Both the position numbers and the translations under genes were made by a program. Positions 46,216 through 53,805 of a stretch of 62,666 nt of DNA are shown here, piece by piece. Positions within the stretch are counted from its first letter, which is position 1. Every line of letters starts with the position of its first letter. Where the stretch lies: the NCBI GenBank assembly GCA_947259925.1, contig CAMYOG010000013.1:1-62666 (forward strand), given 5' to 3'. A model generated the notes under the pieces. The model worked only from the letters and a program-made list of their open reading frames with translations, did no database searches and was not told the DNA's origin. This DNA is from Thermoanaerobaculia bacterium (GTDB lineage Bacteria > Acidobacteriota > Thermoanaerobaculia > Multivoradales > JAHEKO01).

Positions 46216-47475
46216 TCACCTAGCCAGCTGTTCGTGGCACTGGACGCAGAGCTCGCCGTCGGGGTCGAGGTGCGACAGCGCCCGGAACGGCGATCCATGA
46301 GATCGGTGACAGCTCAGACAGTCGACTGTGAGGTTCGGATTGCGCAGATCGACCACGCCGGGTCCGATCGGGTGGGAAGAGTGGGATTGCCAGTCGTGGC
46401 AGGTGGCGCACTGCTCGATGCTGTTGGCCGTCGCCATCAGGAAGACGTTGTCGGCGGCGTGCGGTGCATGGCAGGCCGAGCAGTCGCCATCGGCGACCGG
46501 CGTGTGCTTGGCGAACGAGGTCTCCTGGCGCTCGACCGACTCGCGGTGACACTCCGCACAGAGAACCTTGGTCGGCTCCACCAGTAGCCCCTTCTCGGTC
46601 GACGCGTGTGGGCTGTGGCAGGTGAGACAGCCGTCTTGTTGCCCGACCGGCCAGTGAATCCGGTCCCGCGCCAGCGTCCGATTGAAGAGGCTGCTGTGAC
46701 AGCCGCGGCAGAGCTCCTGACCAGCGCTCTTGGTGGCCAGGGCGTCGGCCGACCCGGCCTCCCGATGGCACTGGTTACACATCCGCCGTGTGAGGGGCTC
46801 GTGTACCTCTGCCAGCAGGATTCCGGAGGTGTCCGAACCGTGCGGGTCGTGGCAGGAGCTACAGCGGGACTGGCCGACGGGATAGCCCATGTGTCGGTTG
46901 ATGAACGACGACCTGCCGGCGTCATGGCAGTCACCGCAGAGGCTGCCGGTCTCACTCTTGAGCAGGAACTCCTCCTTGGTCGAGGCGTGCGGATCGTGGC
47001 AGGTGAGGCAGCTGTCCTCGACCGGCGAGTGCTGGAACTCGCGCGCCTCGAGATCGGTTGCCATCGCCTCGTGGCAGCTGAAGCAAAGCTGGTTGCCGGT
47101 GGCCAGCAGGTTGTTGGCGTTCTCGGCCGCATGGGGATCGTGGCAGGTGACGCAACCGTCCTCGATCACTGTCTGGTGAACGCTGACGCTCTCGTCGGGG
47201 ATGACGTCGGCGTGGCAGTCGGCGCAGATGGTGTCGGTGTCCGACGCCAGGAGCTGTCCGTGCGAGGAGGCGTGGGGGTTGTGACAGTCGGCGCACTCTC
47301 CGGAGCGCAGCGGAGAGTGAACGGAGGCGAGCTTCAGCTCATCCTCGATGTCGAGGTGGCACTCGAGGCAGACCTTGCCCTGTGCCCCGGGCTTCAGCCG
47401 GTAGGGATTCTGTGCGTCCGCCAGCGTTGCAAGAAGCAAGGCGGCGAGGAAGGCGATCTGGTTGCGCAGGCTCAT
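46216..47475 (-). CDS. 16-heme multiheme c-type cytochrome
   Basis: A 419-residue secreted cytochrome. A signal peptide (MSLRNQIAFLAALLLATLADAQ) precedes 16 CxxCH motifs (from CLECH to CVQCH). They lie in paired blocks, CxxCHDPHAS alternating with LCxxCH, which is the doubled-CXXCH fold of periplasmic and outer-membrane electron carriers. About one heme every 26 residues gives a chain of close-packed hemes. The start ATG 47475 follows GAGGAGCC. It is 10 bp after the 26-heme cytochrome gene. The motif pattern is shared along the length of the 26-heme protein, so the two are paralogues of different repeat number. It has no lipobox, so it is probably periplasmic or exported. Confidence 0.95.
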   Translation of the reverse strand: MSLRNQIAFLAALLLATLADAQNPYRLKPGAQGKVCLECHLDIEDELKLASVHSPLRSGECADCHNPHASSHGQLLASDTDTICADCHADVIPDESVSVHQTVIEDGCVTCHDPHAAENANNLLATGNQLCFSCHEAMATDLEAREFQHSPVEDSCLTCHDPHASTKEEFLLKSETGSLCGDCHDAGRSSFINRHMGYPVGQSRCSSCHDPHGSDTSGILLAEVHEPLTRRMCNQCHREAGSADALATKSAGQELCRGCHSSLFNRTLARDRIHWPVGQQDGCLTCHSPHASTEKGLLVEPTKVLCAECHRESVERQETSFAKHTPVADGDCSACHAPHAADNVFLMATANSIEQCATCHDWQSHSSHPIGPGVVDLRNPNLTVDCLSCHRSHGSPFRALSHLDPDGELCVQCHEQLAR

Positions 47476-47485
47476 CCTGGCTCCT

Positions 47486-49450
47486 CTACGACCCGGCCGG
47501 CAAGTGGCAGTCTTCGCACGATCCGGCAGCAAACGGCGCGTGCTCCATCGCGTGGAACATCTTCGGGTTCTCCGAGGCGTGCGGTGCGTGACAGCTGACG
47601 CAGTTCATGACCGCGGGCTCGATTCCGAGGTGCGCGCGGGAGAAGGTGTCGGTCTCGAGATCGTGGCAGTCGCCGCACAGCGAGAGCTGGTCCTGGGTCA
47701 GCAGCTGTTCGTGTTCGGCGAAGTGGGGCTGGTGACAGCGTACGCAGTCGCGCGCCGCCGGAGCGTGGGCGCGGGCGGAATCCATCTTCTCCTGCAGATC
47801 CTGGTGACACGAGAGACAGAGCTCGGGTCCTTGAGCGAGCAGGAGTGCGTTCAACTTGGACTTATGGGGGTTGTGGCAGGCGGTGCACTGGCCGTCGGTC
47901 ACCGGCACGTGGAGGCTGGTGGCCGTCGCCATGCCGTCCGTTACGTCGTGGCAGTCGGCGCAGAGCTGCTCCTGGCTGCTGACGATCATCCCGGAGAGCT
48001 CGGCGGCGTGCGCGTCGTGGCAGGTCAGGCAGTCTCCATCCTCGAAGGGCAGGTGGTTCGTGGCGCCGCTGTCGAGCTGGAGCAGGTCCTGATGACACTC
48101 GGCGCAAAGCTCACCGCTGTCGCTCTTCAGCAGATGCGCCTCTGAGCTGGCGTGGCCGCCGTGGCAGGCGATGCAGTTGCCCACCATCACCGGCCGGTGC
48201 ACGATCGCCTGCTGGAACTCGACCTCCGAGTCCCCGTGGCACTCGTAGCAGACCTTGTCCGGGCGGTTGGTCAGGATTGCCGTCGTATTCGACCCGTGGG
48301 GGTTGTGGCACGAGGTGCACATCCCCTCGGCGAACGGTAGGTGCAACTCCTCGAGATCACTATCCGACGCACCGTCGTGGCATGTGGTGCAGAGCCTCGT
48401 GTCTTCGTCCACGAGGAGCCCGCCGTGCTCGGCCGCGTGTGCCGTGTGGCAGGTCAGACAGCCGTCGCCTTCGGTGACGGGCATGTGGGCGGCGGTCACG
48501 GACCGGCCCTGCTCTTCGTGACACTCGACGCAGAGCAGATTCCCCTGGCGCACGAGAAGGGTGGGCGCATCGGCGGCGTGAGGATCGTGGCAGTCGGAGC
48601 AGAGACCCTCCTTGAAGGGGCGATGGGCGACGTCCCCGCCGCCGGCGAGGGCGTCCTCGTCGTGACACGTGTAGCAGAGCTCTCCGCCCTCTCCGCTCAG
48701 CGCGAACGGCGATGCGGATTCCGCCTCCTGGTGGCAGATGTCGCACCCGACATCGGCCACTGGGCTGTGCACGCTCGCCTTCAACAGCTGCGGTTGAGCT
48801 GCCGAATGGGGATCGTGGCAGACGGCGCAGTCGCGCGTCTCGACGGGGTAGCCCGCGTGCGCCGTCGCGAACGCAGCGTCCTCGGCAGCGTGACAGGAGA
48901 GGCAGAGAGAGGTCGATGCCTCCGTCAGCAGGTTGGGGTGGTCGGAGCTGTGCGCCAGATGGCATGTGCTGCAGCCCTCTACTTCCATCACGCCGTGGAC
49001 CACTTCCTGCTGAAAGGAGCTCGCGTCGTGGCACTCGTAGCACGCCTCGACGCCGCTCGCCTTGAGCAGGTGTGAGCCCGCAGAGGCGTGCGGATCGTGG
49101 CAGGAGGTGCAGTCGCCCCGGCGGAGCGGCGTATGGATCTCAGCTTTGTCGAGGCCCAGCTCTTCCGTCGCGTGGCAGCTCAGACAGAGATCGCTTCCCT
49201 CCTCCTTGAGGATCAACGCCGGCACCAGGCCGTGTCGCAGATGGCAGGTGTCGCAACCATCGGCGGAAAGTCCCGGGTGCTTGCTCGGCAGGGACATGTA
49301 CTTGTTGGCGAACTCCGTATGACAGTCGAGGCAGTTCTTGCGCTGGAAAGTCCGCCGCCGCTGTGCCGATGCCGACTCGCTCACAAGCAGGACGAGCATC
49401 ACCCAGGTGACGACCGTGAAACCGAGGACCCACGCCCCCTTGCGGCTCAT
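47486..49450 (-). CDS. 26-heme multiheme c-type cytochrome
   Basis: A 654-residue secreted protein with 26 CxxCH heme motifs, from NCLDCHTE near residue 39 to SCEDCHLPAGS at the C-terminus, or one per ~24 residues. They alternate as GDCTSCHDPHAS and LCLSCHATE types, i.e. tandem doubled-CXXCH repeats. The N-terminus has a signal peptide with hydrophobic run VVTWVMLVLLVSESASA. Heme number is well above the usual 4-12. Such proteins are expected to be a long periplasmic or extracellular wire, or the donor to an outer-membrane porin. Its ATG overlaps the stop of the isomerase gene (ATGA at 49447-49450). No lipobox is visible. Covalent hemes would need the Ccm or Ccs system, which is not in this window. 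Confidence 0.95.
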   Translation of the reverse strand: MSRKGAWVLGFTVVTWVMLVLLVSESASAQRRRTFQRKNCLDCHTEFANKYMSLPSKHPGLSADGCDTCHLRHGLVPALILKEEGSDLCLSCHATEELGLDKAEIHTPLRRGDCTSCHDPHASAGSHLLKASGVEACYECHDASSFQQEVVHGVMEVEGCSTCHLAHSSDHPNLLTEASTSLCLSCHAAEDAAFATAHAGYPVETRDCAVCHDPHSAAQPQLLKASVHSPVADVGCDICHQEAESASPFALSGEGGELCYTCHDEDALAGGGDVAHRPFKEGLCSDCHDPHAADAPTLLVRQGNLLCVECHEEQGRSVTAAHMPVTEGDGCLTCHTAHAAEHGGLLVDEDTRLCTTCHDGASDSDLEELHLPFAEGMCTSCHNPHGSNTTAILTNRPDKVCYECHGDSEVEFQQAIVHRPVMVGNCIACHGGHASSEAHLLKSDSGELCAECHQDLLQLDSGATNHLPFEDGDCLTCHDAHAAELSGMIVSSQEQLCADCHDVTDGMATATSLHVPVTDGQCTACHNPHKSKLNALLLAQGPELCLSCHQDLQEKMDSARAHAPAARDCVRCHQPHFAEHEQLLTQDQLSLCGDCHDLETDTFSRAHLGIEPAVMNCVSCHAPHASENPKMFHAMEHAPFAAGSCEDCHLPAGS

Positions 49451-51138
49451 GCCTCATCCCCCGCGCCCAGGCCGAGGAGCGCGCCGAGCTCGTCGCCACC
49501 GACGAGAATCTCGACCTCCGAGGCGTTCATCAGCTCACCCGTCCATTGGTCCAGGACCGCCTGCCGCTTCGTGACGAAGAGCTGACCGGCGATCTGGTTT
49601 CTGACTTCCTCGTAGGGCTTGGGCGCTGACGCGAAGATCTCCAGCACCCGCAGGACGTGGGTGGGTCCGTCGGGCTGGGTGCAAAGCCGGAAATCATCGG
49701 CGCCGGCTCCGGCCAACGCGTCCTGAACCTCACCAGGGAGAGTCGGAAGTGCGAGCAGCTGGCCGGCGAAGGCCCAGCTCTGGTCCAGGCTGTCGGCAGC
49801 GGCCAGACCTCGGGCGTGATCGCGAACCCAGTCGAAGTCCGAGCCCCGGCGCAGCCTTTCCAGTGCTGCCTGAGCGTCGTCGCGGCCCGTGAAGGCGATG
49901 CTCTCGAGTCGCATCATGGTCGGATTCTCGAACTCGGAGCGATGCTCGGCGTAGAACGCCTCGAGCTCCGCTTCCTCCAGCTTCACCTTGGGGTTGATCA
50001 CCTTGCTGACGAAGCTGCCGAAGATCAGTCCCTCTTCCTGTCGCCGTAGGGAGTCCTTGAAGGACGGTCGTTCGAGCAGGCCGAGGCGCTCGGTCTCCAG
50101 CATGACCGCACGCTCGAGGATCAGGCGGTCGAGCACCAGGGGAATCTCCGCCGTCACCCGCTGTGCCTCGATGGCCCGGTCCATCCCGTGGAAGAACTTC
50201 TCTGCAATGGCCGCCGTGAGGTCGGCGACCGTGATCGGGTCGCCACCTCGAATCTCGACCAGAACCCGTTCGTCCTGGCGAAGCGCTTCGAGTCCCGGCT
50301 CCGCCGAGTCGTAGTCGAGGCTATCGACCAGCTCACGGTTCATCGAGGCGTAGCGCGACCGTAGCTCCTGGCTGTACTCCGCCAGCTTGGCCTCTCGGCG
50401 TATGGTCAGGGCCTGCTCCTCCGCCCGGGCGCGGGCTTCAGCGTCCTCCGGGTAACGGACGTCGAGGAGCTGCACGACGGTGACGCCCTCCGCGAGCTCG
50501 ATCGGCCGACTCGTCTCTCCGACCGCGAGGTCGAGCAGGGCGGCAGCCACCTGACGCCGCATCTGTGCGGCCTTGAAGTACTGCGCCGGCTCACGGCCGG
50601 TGGCGGCGCCCGACTCGACCATCGCTTCGGCGGCGCTCTCGAAATCTGCGCCGTTGGCGAGCGCCCACCGGAACTCGTCCGCGGCTTCCGTGGAGGGGAA
50701 GAGCGCCGAAGCTACCTGCATCTCCCGTACGGCGTCGCGGTAAAGGCGCTCGACCTGGGCGGGATCTCCCTCGACGGTGTCCTTGATCCGCTCGTCGATC
50801 ACCGTCCGCCGGATGAGCTCTTTGCGGCCTGCTTCGATCTGATTGCGGACCGCGGGCAGCTCGTCGAGGCCGATGTTTCTGGCTTCCTGTACTACCAGCC
50901 GGACGTCGATCAAGCGTTGCAGAAGAGCCATCGGGTCGGGCACCTGGACCGCTCCCTGCGGCTCCTTCAGCTCGCCGTGGAGAGCGCCCAGCTGGTAGAG
51001 GAGCTCCTCCAGGGTGATCGGCTCACCGTTCACCCTGGCCAGCTCCTGTGTGCTGGCCGGTGCGTTGACTAGAAGGGTGATCGCCAGAGTGAGTAGCAGG
51101 TACGAGCGCGGTTGTCTCATGCCGTTCCGATCACCCAT
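49447..51138 (-). CDS. periplasmic peptidyl-prolyl isomerase, SurA/PrsA-like
   Basis: A 563-residue exported protein. Its signal peptide is near MRQPRSYLLLTLAITLLVNAP. The N-terminal chaperone-type helical region begins LARVNGEPITLEELLYQLGAL, followed by coiled and helical segments rich in charged residues (RRQEEGLIFGSFVSKVINPKV). A parvulin-type domain near 430-520 includes FEVEN-like ESIAFTGRDDAQAALERLRRGSDFDWV and PTHVLRVLEIFAS. These act in folding of outer-membrane or exported proteins. Located between the CsgG-like gene and the 26-heme cytochrome, it may fold the cytochromes or the barrel, as isomerases do in other porin-cytochrome clusters. ATG 51138 (GAGGGGG before it) is chosen; ATG 51120 is the alternative. 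Confidence 0.82.
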   Translation of the reverse strand: MGDRNGMRQPRSYLLLTLAITLLVNAPASTQELARVNGEPITLEELLYQLGALHGELKEPQGAVQVPDPMALLQRLIDVRLVVQEARNIGLDELPAVRNQIEAGRKELIRRTVIDERIKDTVEGDPAQVERLYRDAVREMQVASALFPSTEAADEFRWALANGADFESAAEAMVESGAATGREPAQYFKAAQMRRQVAAALLDLAVGETSRPIELAEGVTVVQLLDVRYPEDAEARARAEEQALTIRREAKLAEYSQELRSRYASMNRELVDSLDYDSAEPGLEALRQDERVLVEIRGGDPITVADLTAAIAEKFFHGMDRAIEAQRVTAEIPLVLDRLILERAVMLETERLGLLERPSFKDSLRRQEEGLIFGSFVSKVINPKVKLEEAELEAFYAEHRSEFENPTMMRLESIAFTGRDDAQAALERLRRGSDFDWVRDHARGLAAADSLDQSWAFAGQLLALPTLPGEVQDALAGAGADDFRLCTQPDGPTHVLRVLEIFASAPKPYEEVRNQIAGQLFVTKRQAVLDQWTGELMNASEVEILVGGDELGALLGLGAGDEA

Positions 51139-51177
51139 TTCCCCCTCGTGAATTCTATCCGTCCGTCGGGTCATAAA

Positions 51178-53181
51178 TCACTCCGCTCGCTCGCCTACGA
51201 TCTTCCACCCGTCGACCTCTCGCCGGACCTCGAGTGTCTTGGTGACGACGTCGGCGTAGGTGTCTGATCGGTAGGTCTGCCGGAAGGTGGCGCGCGCCGT
51301 CTCGGGGCCGGTGAGCTCGACGCGCACGACCTCCAGACGCAGCTCGATGAACTGTGGTCTCGAGAGGCGTGTTCGTCGCTGGGCCTCCCAGGCGGACCGG
51401 TCGAGCCCGCGCGGTGGATCGAACGCGGTCGAATAGCTGCCGAGATAGTCCGCCACCCGCTGCCCGGACCAGGCGTCCGCCCAGGCTCGCACGGCAGCCT
51501 CGACCTGCTCTTCTTGTGAAGCAGAGGGTGAGACCGGGGTCGGCGCTTCCTCTCCCGGTCGCCCGAGCTCTTCGAGCTGCCGCGCCAGGGAGGCGCGCTC
51601 GGCTTCGCTCCGTCCGAGCGCCGCTTCGAGCTCCTGGCTATTGTTGCGCGCTTCCTCGAGAAGGACCTCCAGGGCGTCGATCGAGTCCTTCAGCATCGAC
51701 TCGCGTCGCTCCGATTCCGTCAGCCGGCGGGCGATGTCCTGCCGCTGCTCCGCCACCTCGGCCAGCTCGCGCTCCGAGCCGGAACCGAGCTCGCGACTCT
51801 CCTCGAGCCGGTGCGCCATGGCGTCCCTCTCCTTTCGGGCCTCCGCCAGCGTGTGCTGGGCAGCCTCGAGCTGCCGCTCGAGCTCCTTGCGGGCTCGGAT
51901 CGACGAGTCGAGCAGGCGGGCGAGCGTCTCTGCATCCCCGGCGAGTATCGCCAGCTCTTCCTCGCTCTCGTCGGGTTCTGACGTCGCCTCTTCATCCGAG
52001 GCCCCGTTCACCTCCTGGAGCTTGCCGCTCGTCCACGCTACGACGATTGCCCTCGACAGCTCGGACGCCAGGCGATGGGCCGAAGCGATCTCACCCACAT
52101 CGAAGAAGAAGACACCGTCGTCTCCCTTCGTGTGGCTGACCGACGACCAGAACACCTGCCGGTTCTCGGTGTCGATCGCTCGCAGGGAGAAACCGAGGAC
52201 AGGGGCCTGTGTCGCTCCGCCCGCCTCCTGATAGTGCGCCACCTGGCCGTAGATGAGCGCGTCGACATCCAGCGCCGCCCGCAGGACGTCGACCTGCGGA
52301 ATCGACGGACCCTTGGGTTGGATCTGGCGCGCTTCGAGCATCACCTGCCGCACCACTCCCGGCTCGATCACCGGCGCGCCGGCCATTGCCAGATGGCGCA
52401 CCAGCTGGTCTGTGAAGATCTCGCCGGCATGCCGCGTCGTGCTCTGATTGGCGAACGGCAGCACGGCGACGCTGCTCTGCACCACTTCACCAAGCCCGCC
52501 ATCGAGTGAAGAGTAGGTGACCTTGGGCCGGTAACGCCGTCGCACGCTCTTGGGACCGCGATCGCCACGGTCGATCCCCACATCGGCAGCGTGACGGCTC
52601 AGGGAGTCGGCGAGACGATCGAGCACCAGGTCCGTCACCCCCTGCACATCGGTGATCAGACCCAGGTCGAGCAGGCCGGGCGACTCGTCGCCTGTCCGCG
52701 CCGCACTGTCCATCCAGAGTACGCGCTGGAGCTCGCCGGTCGACACCAGCCGCGAGGTCATGCCGGCCTTCGGTGGGTTCGATTCCTGGTAGAGGTCGAG
52801 AGACGTGACGAGAACCGCGCGCGCGCCGGTCTCTGCTCGCAGGGCACGGGCCATCTCGCGACTGATCCCGCCGGTGTAGCGCATGCGGTTGCGGTGCATG
52901 AAACGGTCGAGGGTGGGCCGCTCGAGGACCGAGAGAGCGCGCGCCTCGAGCCGTGCTGCCAGGGCGTCTTGGAGCTCGGAGACCGGGGCAGCCGCCCCAG
53001 TGCGGTTGAGGAGAGGGAGCACGGCGATGTCGCGCCTGAACGGGGGAGCTTCTTCCCGAGCAGACCCGCCGGTGTCGGTCGCCGCCCAACCGGCTACAGC
53101 CAGACCGATGAGAGCCAGCAGGAGAAGTGCGGGCGAGGCCACCCCTCTCCGATTCCGGGTGCTGATCGGTCGCGACTGCAT
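51178..53181 (-). CDS. CsgG-like / coiled-coil / NTF2-like fusion protein
   Basis: A 667-residue exported protein with a signal or anchor helix (PALLLLALIGLAVAGWAAT). Two CsgG-type secretory-like domains follow: IAVLPLLNRTGAAAPVSELQDALAARLEA (about 55-160) and SVAVLPFANQSTTRHAGEIFTDQLVRHLA (about 245-390). A long coiled coil then runs about 440-560 (ELERQLEAAQHTLAEARKERDAM). The C-terminal ~105 residues (AVRAWADAWSGQRVADYLGSY...) form an NTF2-like domain of the kind found after L,D-transpeptidases (Cds6). The next upstream gene encodes a lipoprotein with a similar LPFGN motif. Together they may form a secretion or assembly platform for the cytochromes. This combination is unusual and the role is inferred. 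Confidence 0.7.
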   Translation of the reverse strand: MQSRPISTRNRRGVASPALLLLALIGLAVAGWAATDTGGSAREEAPPFRRDIAVLPLLNRTGAAAPVSELQDALAARLEARALSVLERPTLDRFMHRNRMRYTGGISREMARALRAETGARAVLVTSLDLYQESNPPKAGMTSRLVSTGELQRVLWMDSAARTGDESPGLLDLGLITDVQGVTDLVLDRLADSLSRHAADVGIDRGDRGPKSVRRRYRPKVTYSSLDGGLGEVVQSSVAVLPFANQSTTRHAGEIFTDQLVRHLAMAGAPVIEPGVVRQVMLEARQIQPKGPSIPQVDVLRAALDVDALIYGQVAHYQEAGGATQAPVLGFSLRAIDTENRQVFWSSVSHTKGDDGVFFFDVGEIASAHRLASELSRAIVVAWTSGKLQEVNGASDEEATSEPDESEEELAILAGDAETLARLLDSSIRARKELERQLEAAQHTLAEARKERDAMAHRLEESRELGSGSERELAEVAEQRQDIARRLTESERRESMLKDSIDALEVLLEEARNNSQELEAALGRSEAERASLARQLEELGRPGEEAPTPVSPSASQEEQVEAAVRAWADAWSGQRVADYLGSYSTAFDPPRGLDRSAWEAQRRTRLSRPQFIELRLEVVRVELTGPETARATFRQTYRSDTYADVVTKTLEVRREVDGWKIVGERAE

Positions 53182-53204
53182 GCGAGATTCGGTGGATGGT
53201 CGGC

Positions 53205-53792
53205 TCACTCGATGGCGAAAAGCTGGTCGAGTAGTTCCTCGACCGTCTGTGAGATCACGATGTTCATCGGCTGACCGCCGCCACCCAACAGACGCTCGGA
53301 GGCGCCGATGCCGCCACGGGTCGCCGAGGCACTCCAGATGACCGACCCGGTCTGGCCTTCGATCATCCGGAGGCTCAGCGTGCAGACGTTGGCGGTGGCG
53401 GAGGCCGAGCGGACCTGTCCGAACTCCATCACCGTACCGGTGATCACGACGTCGGCGCCCAGGTTCTCGGCCAGCCTCACCGCCTCTTCGGCGGTGGGCT
53501 CGGTCGGGCTGTTCGGTTGGACGCGCGAGACCGCGCGACGCACCTCGCCCGGGGGATGCACGTAGACGTCGACCGTAGCCTGCAGCGTCGTCATGAACAC
53601 TTCGCGCACCATCTCCCCAGCCTTCGGTGAGATGGTCAGGTTGCCGAAAGGCAGCACCGCGACCGACTGGATCAGTCCGAAATCCATGTTCGGATCGTGG
53701 AAGGTGGCACGATCCCCTCGGTGTCCCGAGCATCCGGCGATCAGGAAGGCTGCGACGAGGCCGAGGGTAGCCGCTCTGGTCTTCATGGTCAT
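53205..53792 (-). CDS. CsgG-like lipoprotein
   Basis: A 195-residue lipoprotein. A signal peptide ends with the lipobox LIAGC (Cys21), giving an outer-membrane or periplasmic anchor. The domain following has SVAVLPFGNLTISPKAGEMV and LAENLGADVVITGTVMEFGQV, features of the CsgG/GNA1162 (DUF799) type lipoproteins, which can form secretion pores. It lies between the beta-barrel and the CsgG-like fusion genes on the same strand with gaps of 13 and 23 bp. It may help assemble the electron-transfer complex. No other domain is visible. Confidence 0.75.
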   Translation of the reverse strand: MTMKTRAATLGLVAAFLIAGCSGHRGDRATFHDPNMDFGLIQSVAVLPFGNLTISPKAGEMVREVFMTTLQATVDVYVHPPGEVRRAVSRVQPNSPTEPTAEEAVRLAENLGADVVITGTVMEFGQVRSASATANVCTLSLRMIEGQTGSVIWSASATRGGIGASERLLGGGGQPMNIVISQTVEELLDQLFAIE

Positions 53793-53805
53793 TCCGGAGT
53801 CCCTC

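Noticed and set aside
48341..49075. Long open frame on the plus strand opposite the 26-heme cytochrome (~244 codons)
   Set aside because: It is the antisense of a highly repetitive cytochrome gene with CxxCH periodicity; residues are Arg/Val-rich with no motif and no start signal.
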